From positions 1 through 33,988 of the forward strand of contig CAYRFV010000020.1 in assembly GCA_964423545.1 (NCBI GenBank): 33,988 nt of DNA. Reading direction: 5' to 3'. Below, piece by piece: positions 15,673-23,316 of this stretch (its first letter is position 1; every line of letters starts with the position of its first letter). Under the pieces are notes generated by a model, which was not told the origin of the DNA, did not search any database, and saw only the letters and a list, made by a program, of their open reading frames with translations. Source of the stretch: JALOOE01 sp964423545 (GTDB lineage: Bacteria; Chloroflexota; Anaerolineae; CG2-30-64-16). The translations under genes and the position numbers were made by a program.

Positions 15673-17346
15673 CTATGGCTTTCTGGCCATAGGCAGGTAG
15701 GTTCTGCGGGTCATGGGCGACGAGGCGACCGGCGCGGCCCCGGTCCCCGTGCGCGCGGCGTTACGCCGGAACATGGGCCACTCGGCCCTCGTGTTGGTCG
15801 ATTGGGGCAAGTCCCATGCCGCGACCCGGCTGTTGGCTGCCACCAGCTCCAGCTTGCCGTCGCCGTCGATATCGCCCACCGCCGGGTTGTTGATCAGCGA
15901 GCCGGACGTCATGAAGAGCGGCTGGCCGCTCCAGTAGCTGGTCGCCGTGATCTGCCGGCCATCGCCCCCTACCACAGCCACCGCCCAGGCCTCGTTGAGG
16001 AAGATCTCCATCTTGCCGTCGCCGTCGTAGTCCGCCAGCGCGAAGCTGGCTGGTGCGTCGAAGCTGGCCAGCGTCACACCGTCGTACGTCGGCGCCATGG
16101 GGAAGCCGGGCAGCAGTTGCCCGTCGGCGCGCCAGACATACAGCTTGCGCTCCGGGTTGTAGGTGCCGATGACGATCTCCGGCTTGCCGTCGCCGTCGAC
16201 GTCGCCGATAGCCGGCGAGGCGGGCGTCGGCCCGCCCACTGCCTTGCCGCCCTCCCAGCCAGCCAGATCGCGGCCCAGGTGATCCCAGGCGTAGACACGA
16301 AAGCCGTGCGTCGGGTGATCGGGGCTGTGGTCGTAGTAGAACGGCCCGGTGCCCACCACGATGTCCAGCCAGCCGTCGCCGTCCAGATCGACCACCGCCG
16401 GCGAAGAAGTGATGGCTTCCAACACGTACTTGGGGAAGCCGGGCAGCAGGCGGCCGAAGCGGTCGAGTACATAGAGGGAGCCGCCGCAGTAGTCGGGGCG
16501 CCAGCCGTCGGGCAGCCGGTAGGGACAGCTCCAGCCCGGCGGCCGGTTGCCCTCATCGGTGCCCAGGATGATCTCCAGGTAGCCGTCGCGGTTGAGATCG
16601 GCCAACGCCGGGGAAGACCAGATGGTGTCGGCCAGGCGGTTCTGCAACTCCGGTTCGGTGGGAAAGCGAGCGGCATGGGCGCTGTCGGGTGGAAAGCCCG
16701 GCAGCAGGCTGCCATCGGCGCGCCAGGCATACACGCGCATATCGAAGCCGCCGACTACGATCTCCTTCTGGCCATCGTTGTCGAGGTCGCCGAGCGCCGG
16801 GGTGCTGAAGATGGTGTCGGGGCAGCCGGCCGGTGCGATCCAGTCGTCCGCCTGTTGGGGCCAGCCGGGGCGCACGGCGCCGGTGTGTTGGAGCACGATC
16901 ACGCCGCCGCGCGTGCAGACTGCGGGATAGATCGAGCCGGTCCCCACCACCACCTCGGGCCAGCCGTCGCCGTCGAGGTCGTCGACGGCAGGCGAGGAGC
17001 CGATCTCCTCGGTCCCCGGCGCCATGCCGAAGAAGGGCGCCACGTCCACATCCCACAGCAGCGCGCCGTTGCCGCGCAGGGCGACCACGTGGCCGTTGTT
17101 CGTGACCGCCACGATCTCCGGCCGGCCGTCTCGGTCCAGGTCGGCCAACACCGGGGAGCCGTAGTGGCAGTTCGTGTCCGTCGCAGACCAGGGACAGCCC
17201 TTGGCCGGCAGGTGATAGGTCCATTTGAATGGTATCTCGCCGTCCGGGGCAGACGCAGAACTCAAACTCAGCGGCGTCTGTGAACTGGCTGGGCCTGGAG
17301 CCAAGACCGCAATAATGATTGCAAGCATCAGGACTCGGTGGTTCAA
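15673..17346 (-). CDS. Secreted FG-GAP/VCBS repeat beta-propeller protein with YLPM tail
   Basis: 557 residues from a TTG start, chosen because GAGGAG stands 6 nt before it and the product then begins MNHRVLMLAIIIAVLAPG, a signal peptide. Eight Ca-binding DxDxDG-type loops (DLDRDG, DLDGDG, DLDNDG, DLNRDG, DLDGDG, DVDGDG, DYDGDG, DIDGDG), each followed by a [PKL]-[ED]-[IVL] strand, mark the blades of an integrin-like propeller. Paired cysteines (KGCPW, TNCHYG, GWSCPY, DYCGG) fit an extracytoplasmic site. The end runs EWPMFRRNAARTG, then a Ser/Pro/Thr linker and TYLPMARKP. The next gene upstream (17759-20113) is a tandem copy with an identical central block and a different C-terminus. Role probably surface binding or scaffolding; no enzyme motif seen. 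Confidence 0.88.
   Translation of the reverse strand: MNHRVLMLAIIIAVLAPGPASSQTPLSLSSASAPDGEIPFKWTYHLPAKGCPWSATDTNCHYGSPVLADLDRDGRPEIVAVTNNGHVVALRGNGALLWDVDVAPFFGMAPGTEEIGSSPAVDDLDGDGWPEVVVGTGSIYPAVCTRGGVIVLQHTGAVRPGWPQQADDWIAPAGCPDTIFSTPALGDLDNDGQKEIVVGGFDMRVYAWRADGSLLPGFPPDSAHAARFPTEPELQNRLADTIWSSPALADLNRDGYLEIILGTDEGNRPPGWSCPYRLPDGWRPDYCGGSLYVLDRFGRLLPGFPKYVLEAITSSPAVVDLDGDGWLDIVVGTGPFYYDHSPDHPTHGFRVYAWDHLGRDLAGWEGGKAVGGPTPASPAIGDVDGDGKPEIVIGTYNPERKLYVWRADGQLLPGFPMAPTYDGVTLASFDAPASFALADYDGDGKMEIFLNEAWAVAVVGGDGRQITATSYWSGQPLFMTSGSLINNPAVGDIDGDGKLELVAANSRVAAWDLPQSTNTRAEWPMFRRNAARTGTGAAPVASSPMTRRTYLPMARKP
16167..17232. repeat. Long direct repeat, copy 1 (other copy 18937-20002)
   Basis: About 1,066 bp appears identical, base for base by eye, to 18937-20002 at a constant offset of 2,770. 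Identity stops abruptly on both sides, where the same genes continue with scattered substitutions. Confidence 0.85.
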
Positions 17347-17352
17347 GGCTGT

Positions 17353-17358
17353 CTCCTC
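17353..17358 (-). promoter_or_regulatory. Ribosome binding site deciding the TTG start at 17346
   Basis: GAGGAG, 6 nt before the TTG codon. The same arrangement precedes the TTG of the sister gene at 20113. Confidence 0.75.
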
Positions 17359-17530
17359 GGAGCGATACCCGGCATGATCTTGATCGTACAAATATGTTTC
17401 GAGTGTAGCGCAACATTGGCGCAGGGATGTAATTCAGAACCCTAACCGGGGTCGCACCTTGCCCTGGAATCTGCGGTTGTCGTACTGGGCAGTCTTGCCT
17501 TCTGGGAGATTGCTGCAGGGGAGTCAAACC

Positions 17531-17707
17531 ATGACCCAAGCCATGGCGGACCTTATCGAGGAATTCGCCGGTCAGGCGGAGGCGCTGGCCGGGCTGCAGG
17601 TGCGGAGCCAAACAACGAACCGCCGCGATGAGATCATCGCGAGGACGGGGGATGATATGCGGGATGTGTATCAGCAGTTCGGTGTCAGGCCCAAGCCATG
17701 GGCCTGA
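17531..17707 (+). CDS. Doubtful small protein, unknown function
   Basis: A 58-residue frame, ATG 17531 with AGGGGAG 7 nt upstream, ending in a TGA inside the hairpin at 17681-17711. Third positions are strongly G/C, as in real genes here. The product is mostly helical and charged (MADLIEEFAGQAEAL, then RRDEIIART) and resembles nothing I recognise. The frame stays open further upstream to a TTG at 17459, so it could be the tail of a decayed gene. It lies on the strand opposite to all neighbours and has no clear promoter. Confidence 0.25.
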   Translation: MTQAMADLIEEFAGQAEALAGLQVRSQTTNRRDEIIARTGDDMRDVYQQFGVRPKPWA

Positions 17708-17711
17708 CACC
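17681..17711. repeat. Perfect 13-bp inverted repeat
   Basis: GGTGTCAGGCCCA (17681-17693) and its complement (17699-17711) around a 5-nt AGCCA loop. No T-run on either side, so it is not a standard intrinsic terminator, though it lies 48 bp after the FG-GAP stop at 17759. It also overlaps the expected start site of the promoter-like element at 17713-17741. Confidence 0.8.
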
Positions 17712-17712
17712 G

Positions 17713-17741
17713 AGTGTAACATGGAGAGAGGCGATCGGCAA
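17713..17741 (-). promoter_or_regulatory. Promoter-like element upstream of the left FG-GAP gene
   Basis: TTGCCG (17736-17741), 17-bp spacer, TACACT (17713-17718) on the - strand. Sequence around it matches the promoter at 15416-15444 (CACCGAGTRTARCA and CGGCAATTG). It would give a leader of about 360 nt for the gene starting at 17346. Confidence 0.45.
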
Positions 17742-17758
17742 TTGCCGGATTCAGGCGC

Positions 17759-20113
17759 TCAGTACGGCTTAATGCTGTAGCGGCTGCAGAGGTTGACGAA
17801 CTCCTGCGATCGGGTGAAGCCGTTCACCACGCTCTCGCGGCTGGCGCCGCTGTTCAGTGCGTTGAGCCAGACGTTATAGCCGCTGGCATCGGGCTCCCGG
17901 TCGAAGAACGCGCGGTACATGATGGTGAGGAACTGCCCGTTGGTCGTCTGGCGGCCGATGAACTCCGGGCTGAGGATGAAACCGCGCGCCACATCCGCTC
18001 CCGTCTTAAAGCCGCTCACGAGGTCGTCCACCCAGGCCTTGAGGCCGGCAGCGTCAGGGTCGCGGTTGAGGCACTGCTGGTAGAAGCGCGTCACGAACGC
18101 CTCGACCAGCGCACGTTCGCCCAGGTAGGGGGTGATGCCGTAGAGGGCGCACAGGTTGGCGAACTCCTGCGAGTGCGTGAACCCGTTGAGCACCGTCTGC
18201 CGGCTGGTCCCGCTGTTGAGCGCGTTGAGCCAGATGTTGTAGCCGGCGGCGTCGGGCTCGCGGTCGAAGAACGCGCGGTACATGATGGTGAGGAACTGCG
18301 CATGGGTGGTCTGGCGGTTGATGAACTCGGGACTGAAGATGAACGCCTGGGCCAGGTCGGCGCCGGTCATCGAGCCGCTCATCAGGGCGTCGGTCCAGAT
18401 GTCCCAGCCGGCCTGATCCGGCTCCCGGTTGAGACACTGCTGGTAGAAGCGCCGCACGAACGCCCGCACGTTGGCGTCGTCGACCGGTATCGGCGTCACC
18501 TGCCCCACCGCTCCCGTGCGCGCGGCATTGCGCCGGAACATGGGCCACTCGGCCCTCGTGTTAGTCGACTGGGGCAGATCCCAGGCGGTAAGCCGGCTGT
18601 TGGCCGCCACCAACTCCAGCTTGCCGTCGCCGTCGATATCCCCCACCGCCGGGTTGCTGATCAGCGAGCCGGTGGTCATGAAGATCGGCTGGCTGCTGGG
18701 GTAGCTCGTGGCGGTGATCTGGCGACCATCGCCGCCGACCACGGCCACTGTCCAGCCCTCACTGAGGAAGATATCCGACTTGCCGTCGCCGTTGTAGTCT
18801 GCCAACACGAAGCTGGCCGGGGTGTCGAAGCTCGCCAGCTTTTCGCCGTGCTCCGTCACGGGCGTCATCGGGAAGCCGGGCAGCAGTTGACCGGTCGCGC
18901 GCCAGACATACAGCTTACGCTCCGGATTGTAGGTGGCGATGACGATCTCCGGCTTGCCGTCGCCGTCGACGTCGCCGATAGCCGGCGAGGCGGGCGTCGG
19001 CCCGCCCACTGCCTTGCCGCCCTCCCAGCCAGCCAGATCGCGGCCCAGGTGATCCCAGGCGTAGACACGAAAGCCGTGCGTCGGGTGATCGGGGCTGTGG
19101 TCGTAGTAGAACGGCCCGGTGCCCACCACGATGTCCAGCCAGCCGTCGCCGTCCAGATCGACCACCGCCGGCGAAGAAGTGATGGCTTCCAACACGTACT
19201 TGGGGAAGCCGGGCAGCAGGCGGCCGAAGCGGTCGAGTACATAGAGGGAGCCGCCGCAGTAGTCGGGGCGCCAGCCGTCGGGCAGCCGGTAGGGACAGCT
19301 CCAGCCCGGCGGCCGGTTGCCCTCATCGGTGCCCAGGATGATCTCCAGGTAGCCGTCGCGGTTGAGATCGGCCAACGCCGGGGAAGACCAGATGGTGTCG
19401 GCCAGGCGGTTCTGCAACTCCGGTTCGGTGGGAAAGCGAGCGGCATGGGCGCTGTCGGGTGGAAAGCCCGGCAGCAGGCTGCCATCGGCGCGCCAGGCAT
19501 ACACGCGCATATCGAAGCCGCCGACTACGATCTCCTTCTGGCCATCGTTGTCGAGGTCGCCGAGCGCCGGGGTGCTGAAGATGGTGTCGGGGCAGCCGGC
19601 CGGTGCGATCCAGTCGTCCGCCTGTTGGGGCCAGCCGGGGCGCACGGCGCCGGTGTGTTGGAGCACGATCACGCCGCCGCGCGTGCAGACTGCGGGATAG
19701 ATCGAGCCGGTCCCCACCACCACCTCGGGCCAGCCGTCGCCGTCGAGGTCGTCGACGGCAGGCGAGGAGCCGATCTCCTCGGTCCCCGGCGCCATGCCGA
19801 AGAAGGGCGCCACGTCCACATCCCACAGCAGCGCGCCGTTGCCGCGCAGGGCGACCACGTGGCCGTTGTTCGTGACCGCCACGATCTCCGGCCGGCCGTC
19901 TCGGTCCAGGTCGGCCAACACCGGGGAGCCGTAGTGGCAGTTCGTGTCCGTCGCAGACCAGGGACAGCCCTTGGCCGGCAGGTGATAGGTCCATTTGAAT
20001 GGGATCTCACCGTCCGGGACAGAAGCAAAGCTGCGCGCGGTAGATGGCGATAGGGCCAGAGCCGGGGCCAGAATCGCGAGCATGGCTACCAGAACCAAAA
20101 AACGGTGGTTCAA
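17759..20113 (-). CDS. Secreted FG-GAP/VCBS beta-propeller protein with DUF4214 repeats
   Basis: 784 residues from TTG 20113, behind GAGGAGG at 5 nt; the product starts MNHRFLVLVAMLAILAPALA, a signal peptide. An upstream ATG (20164) lacks a ribosome site and would bury that signal. Residues of about 25-540 form the same eight-loop propeller as the gene at 15673-17346. From about 544 to the end come four roughly 55-residue helical units in two alternating types, FYQQCLNR-PDxAG...W and IMYRAFFDREPDAxGYN-W, with SPEFI/SQEF endings; these fit DUF4214, found in exported and S-layer-like proteins. The final residues are SIKPY. Probably a surface protein in which DUF4214 acts as binding or attachment part; no catalytic motif seen. 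Confidence 0.88.
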   Translation of the reverse strand: MNHRFLVLVAMLAILAPALALSPSTARSFASVPDGEIPFKWTYHLPAKGCPWSATDTNCHYGSPVLADLDRDGRPEIVAVTNNGHVVALRGNGALLWDVDVAPFFGMAPGTEEIGSSPAVDDLDGDGWPEVVVGTGSIYPAVCTRGGVIVLQHTGAVRPGWPQQADDWIAPAGCPDTIFSTPALGDLDNDGQKEIVVGGFDMRVYAWRADGSLLPGFPPDSAHAARFPTEPELQNRLADTIWSSPALADLNRDGYLEIILGTDEGNRPPGWSCPYRLPDGWRPDYCGGSLYVLDRFGRLLPGFPKYVLEAITSSPAVVDLDGDGWLDIVVGTGPFYYDHSPDHPTHGFRVYAWDHLGRDLAGWEGGKAVGGPTPASPAIGDVDGDGKPEIVIATYNPERKLYVWRATGQLLPGFPMTPVTEHGEKLASFDTPASFVLADYNGDGKSDIFLSEGWTVAVVGGDGRQITATSYPSSQPIFMTTGSLISNPAVGDIDGDGKLELVAANSRLTAWDLPQSTNTRAEWPMFRRNAARTGAVGQVTPIPVDDANVRAFVRRFYQQCLNREPDQAGWDIWTDALMSGSMTGADLAQAFIFSPEFINRQTTHAQFLTIMYRAFFDREPDAAGYNIWLNALNSGTSRQTVLNGFTHSQEFANLCALYGITPYLGERALVEAFVTRFYQQCLNRDPDAAGLKAWVDDLVSGFKTGADVARGFILSPEFIGRQTTNGQFLTIMYRAFFDREPDASGYNVWLNALNSGASRESVVNGFTRSQEFVNLCSRYSIKPY
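18937..20002. repeat. Long direct repeat, copy 2 (other copy 16167-17232)
   Basis: Same strand and phase as copy 1, encoding propeller blades 1 to 6 of the second FG-GAP protein. Ends are defined by the first differing base on each side. Confidence 0.85.
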
Positions 20114-20118
20114 GGCTG

Positions 20119-20125
20119 CCTCCTC
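20119..20125 (-). promoter_or_regulatory. Ribosome binding site deciding the TTG start at 20113
   Basis: GAGGAGG, 5 nt before TTG; conserved with the sister gene although the surrounding leaders differ. Confidence 0.75.
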
Positions 20126-20298
20126 AGGGAAAGCTTGTGCATTGAGGCCGTCATCTGCAGTCATGCACCAATAGGTACAAACGCCTTGAGCTCAGGAATG
20201 TTACTGAATACGTGACACCGAATCGACGAACGCACACGCCGGCCTGTTCGCTTTACGCATGGCGGCGCGCTCCTCCGCACTTGGTCATCACCGAGCCC

Positions 20299-20366
20299 GG
20301 GGGGAGACCTGCCGGAGTGCGCCTCAAAGGCGATGCTTTCCGCACAAGCCTTCCACTGGACCCCCC
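20299..20366 (-). other. Possible structured leader RNA of the FG-GAP/DUF4214 gene
   Basis: On the - strand, GGGGGG (20361-20366) can pair with CCCCCC (20299-20304). Inside, AGTG pairs with CACT, AAGGC with GCCTT, and TGC with GCA closing a GGAAA loop. It lies within the roughly 360-nt leader predicted from the promoter at 20482-20510. No named riboswitch class fits well. Confidence 0.3.
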
Positions 20367-20481
20367 TCGATATTTCAGACTGCTCCTCGCGCTGGGATGA
20401 GAGATGCGCGATGCGCGCAACTGGCACAACCGACAGGATCGGCCGGGGACAGGCCGGGCGCCGCGGGAGACAGCCATTAAG

Positions 20482-20510
20482 AATATATTACAACCCGCAT
20501 AACAGATCAA
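20482..20510 (-). promoter_or_regulatory. Promoter of the FG-GAP/DUF4214 gene
   Basis: TTGATC (20505-20510), 17-bp spacer, TATATT (20482-20487) on the - strand, in the only A/T-rich patch of the region. Predicted start near 20475, about 360 nt before TTG 20113. Confidence 0.6.
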
Positions 20511-20696
20511 CGGCGCTGACTTCGAGGTGTCTTGGAGATGACTTAGGAAAGTCTTATCAAGAAGAGATGCGACCGGTTATGGCCCAAGACAGGTGACGCC
20601 ATGGGCCGGGTTGGTTCTGACGAGGCGCAGGCATCAGGCCGAAGGCGGCGATGTCCGTCTTCGGGCAGCGCCATCTGAGGGCCTGCTTCTCTCGGG

Positions 20697-22034
20697 TCAC
20701 TGGATATGGATGCGACGAACCATCACGCCAAGCTGACGGTCATCCGCGCTCACCCCCACGTCTCGGGGCGAGCGGATCGGTTCGGCGCGGATTTCGCACG
20801 TAACGAACCGATCGGCGTCGGGCAGGGGCAAGGTCACCGTCAGGCTATGCCATCCATCGTCCGTCAGTTGGTATGATTGTTTCTGATCTCCAGCAGTCAG
20901 GGTTACGGTGAGATGTCCCAACGTCCTGCCCATGCCGTTGGCTTCAACGACGATCTGTCTCCCGTCAGCCTTCGGCGGGGCCAGTCTGACCTGGGCGGCT
21001 GCTGTTGTCCACCGGACATGACCGTTTGGCGTTGCATCGACTTCCCACCATCCCCAACCCAAGTGGCCGATATCGTTCATTCCCATCTGGATGTCGCTGG
21101 CCACCACATGTTCGATCCCTTGCGTGGCGATGTACAGCCACGGCGGATAGTAGTAGCGTCGAACCGCTTGCCGTTGCGCCAGCAGGAAGATGTTGTCGCG
21201 CCGGTGCCGCCAGAGACGCTTCAATAGGCGTTGCCCCCAGCTGGTGTGTGGTTCATAGTCGGCGATCTCGGCTCGGACGATCGTAAAGCCACATCCGCGC
21301 ACAAGGTCGATCAGCTCGCCCGCACCATACTCGCGCTGATGACGACCATAGACCCCGTGGCCGGAGTAGGGATGGAAAAGGTTCTGGCGCCCTCCGACCA
21401 TATACAGGAGATGCTGCAGCCGAAAGACGTTTGGCGTGGTGACCAGCAGGTAGCCGCCGGGTTTGAGCACCCGATGCAATTCCGCCAGGGCATACGTCGG
21501 ATCGCGCGTCAGATGCTCGATGACCTCGCAAAACAGCACAACATCGAAGGTCTCATCCGGATACGGCAGGGGATCGCGCTCGACGTTGACGCTGGCATAG
21601 TTGCACTCATAGGAGTCATGGTCGCGCAAGCTCCGGATGATCTGCCGGCCAAGCGCCGGATGGTTGTCGCCGTAATAGTTCGTCAGGTACATGTCATAGC
21701 CGCGCAGACGATGCAGCAGCACGGTCATGTAGTAGGGACTGGCGCCGATCTCCAGCAGGCGTTGTTGGGGGTGTGCGGCCGGCGGGACCATGTCGACCGT
21801 AATGATGATGCGACGCAACGCATGGTGGATGTAGTTGCGCCCTTCCATCGGCGCATCGGCGAAGGAGTTGAGGCTCAGCAGGTATTCGCGGATTCCGGCC
21901 TCGTCCTGCAGGTCCAGTGCGATCGGCGCGGAATCGCCGCCGGAAGGGGTCCGGCGCAAGCGTCCCAAGAGCTCCGGACTGTCCGCACTCATTCGCTCAT
22001 CGGATGTTTTCGGTGGAGGGTTCATCGCTATCAT
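20697..22034 (-). CDS. SAM-dependent methyltransferase with C-terminal beta domain
   Basis: 445 residues. Class I methyltransferase core at about 90-260: LLEIGASP (93-100) binds SAM, FDVVLFCEVIEHL (163-175) is the type-11 motif, and PGGYLLVTTPN (192-202) closes the fold. From about 300 a separate beta-rich region begins with MGMNDIGHLGWGWWE and RWTTAAAQVRL, a layout seen in proteins of surface-sugar clusters and probably a carbohydrate-binding domain; this part is inference. Start ATG 22034 shares ATGA with the stop of the upstream glycosyltransferase; M4 (22025) is an alternative. It is the last gene of the polysaccharide operon, so it may methylate a sugar of the growing or finished chain. 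Small-molecule or lipid substrates are not excluded. Confidence 0.82.
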   Translation of the reverse strand: MIAMNPPPKTSDERMSADSPELLGRLRRTPSGGDSAPIALDLQDEAGIREYLLSLNSFADAPMEGRNYIHHALRRIIITVDMVPPAAHPQQRLLEIGASPYYMTVLLHRLRGYDMYLTNYYGDNHPALGRQIIRSLRDHDSYECNYASVNVERDPLPYPDETFDVVLFCEVIEHLTRDPTYALAELHRVLKPGGYLLVTTPNVFRLQHLLYMVGGRQNLFHPYSGHGVYGRHQREYGAGELIDLVRGCGFTIVRAEIADYEPHTSWGQRLLKRLWRHRRDNIFLLAQRQAVRRYYYPPWLYIATQGIEHVVASDIQMGMNDIGHLGWGWWEVDATPNGHVRWTTAAAQVRLAPPKADGRQIVVEANGMGRTLGHLTVTLTAGDQKQSYQLTDDGWHSLTVTLPLPDADRFVTCEIRAEPIRSPRDVGVSADDRQLGVMVRRIHIQ

Positions 22035-23287
22035 CCGGTCGATCCCAGGAGAGGCGAGCTATCCGGCGCGGGTGGCGCCGTCCAGGGCTGGGGCGCCCAA
22101 CCAGCGATCCAGTTCAGCCAATCCACCAGCCTCTTCTCGACGTTCACCCAGTCGTACTCCTGCCGGACATAATCCAGCCCTTGGGCGCCGAGCTGCTGGC
22201 GGAGGGCCGGACGGTTCAGAAGCAGATTCAGCGCTGCGGCGAACTCATCGTAGTCACGGTAGTAGAGCCCGCCGTTGCTGCGCCTGCAATGGCCCACCAG
22301 CACGTCGCACTGGCCGTTCACCAACACGGGCACACCAAGCCCCAGCGATTCGAGCACCACCAACGAGAGGCTTTCATAGGCTGAAGGCAGCACCAACGCA
22401 CGGGCGCGCTTCATCCAACCGTAGTGCTCTTCGCGCATGAACCCCAACGGTACAATGTCCGGATGATCCGGTATCGGCATCGTCGGCTTGCCGATCAGCA
22501 CCAGCCTCACCGGGTCGGCTGTCTGCGACTTGTAGCGCAGGAAATACTCAAAGAGCCTGTCGCATCCCTTGCTGGGGTCAATCCGGCCGACGTAGACGAT
22601 GTACGCATCATCCACATTCATGCGCTGCGCTGCCGCCGTTGAGCGAGCAGGGGGCGGCTCAGCGAGGCTGGACAGATGGGCCAGATCGAGTCCGTTCCCG
22701 ATGACCCGGCTGGGGATATACTCGTTCCGGAACAGGCGGTGCACCAGCAACTGCTCTTCCACCGTGTTGAACACCAGTGCTCTCGGCAGGTGAAAAAAGG
22801 GACGAAAAATGCCGAGCCGAATCCAGGCATCGTCGTGCGCTGTTGGAAAGAGGACGCTCTTGCGCGACACCGCCTGGAGGCCGAGAAACGTGGAAGCATA
22901 CAGGAAGGTCACGAAGAATAACAGGTCGTACTGTCTTTCGCGCATCTCGAGGAAGCGAAGCAGTTCAGAGGAGAGCGGCCCCTGCAGCTCCATCCAGCGC
23001 ATTTCGTCGAAGAATGTGTGGGGCCGGGTGATCATCTCCCGGGTGTAGCGATCGAACTCGGCCATGTTGCGTTCCCGGTCAACCGGGAACCGCCAGACCG
23101 GGATGCCGTTGACGCGATCCAGGCCCACCGGGTAGACATTGCGCCAGGTGAGGTAGTCTTCAGCGCAGGTTGTGATGACCTCTACGTCCATATGCGCCGA
23201 GAGCCGCTCGGCAAAGCGCCGGCATTCCATCTCCGCGCCGCCATTGACATCCAGGCCGTATCGCTGCACTACAAAGGCCAGCCTCAT
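22031..23287 (-). CDS. GT4-family glycosyltransferase
   Basis: 418 residues. It starts MRLAFVVQRYGLDVNGGAEMEC with the GT-B glycine loop, continues VYVGRIDPSKGCD at the donor domain, and has ESLSLVVLE (E305...E313), a full EX7E motif. Its C-terminal third (NGGLYYRDYDEF, LLLNRP, GAQGLDYV) closely parallels the glycosyltransferase at 24992-26173, so the two are paralogues. The last 20 residues are Pro/Ser-rich. It begins 29 bp after the previous gene and overlaps the methyltransferase by 4 bp. Sugar specificity unknown. Confidence 0.88.
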   Translation of the reverse strand: MRLAFVVQRYGLDVNGGAEMECRRFAERLSAHMDVEVITTCAEDYLTWRNVYPVGLDRVNGIPVWRFPVDRERNMAEFDRYTREMITRPHTFFDEMRWMELQGPLSSELLRFLEMRERQYDLLFFVTFLYASTFLGLQAVSRKSVLFPTAHDDAWIRLGIFRPFFHLPRALVFNTVEEQLLVHRLFRNEYIPSRVIGNGLDLAHLSSLAEPPPARSTAAAQRMNVDDAYIVYVGRIDPSKGCDRLFEYFLRYKSQTADPVRLVLIGKPTMPIPDHPDIVPLGFMREEHYGWMKRARALVLPSAYESLSLVVLESLGLGVPVLVNGQCDVLVGHCRRSNGGLYYRDYDEFAAALNLLLNRPALRQQLGAQGLDYVRQEYDWVNVEKRLVDWLNWIAGWAPQPWTAPPAPDSSPLLGSTG

Positions 23288-23316
23288 CCTCTGCTCACTT
23301 GTCTTCGATCACTGCG

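Larger units (their letters stand above)
17347..17758. other. Intergenic region between the two FG-GAP genes
   Basis: Holds, from right to left, a promoter-like pair (17713-17741), a perfect hairpin (17681-17711), a doubtful small + strand frame (17531-17707) and the ribosome site of the left FG-GAP gene. A second possible - strand -10 (TACACT, 17402-17407) is closer to that gene but lacks a good -35. Confidence 0.5.
20114..20696. other. Intergenic region upstream of the DUF4214 FG-GAP gene
   Basis: 583 bp without a supported gene. It contains a good - strand promoter (20482-20510), a G/C-rich structured stretch (20299-20366) and the ribosome site at 20119-20125. No clear terminator for the methyltransferase gene ending at 20697 was found in 20511-20696. 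Confidence 0.5.

Noticed and set aside
18173..20053. Long open frame on + opposite the second FG-GAP gene
   Set aside because: It mirrors the DxDxDG repeats in antisense (repetitive VAVD-type segments) and has no ribosome site; its partner frame over the first copy shows the same pattern.
15673..20113. Insertion sequence or composite transposon behind the duplicated block
   Set aside because: No transposase, terminal inverted repeats or target duplications were seen at the block edges; recombination between tandem copies is enough.
20299..20366. Cyclic di-GMP (GEMM-I) riboswitch in the FG-GAP leader
   Set aside because: On the - strand, GCACTCCGGCAGGT resembles the 3' part of Vc2, but the conserved GACGCAAAGCC and the tetraloop-receptor strands are missing, so only an unnamed structured leader is reported.
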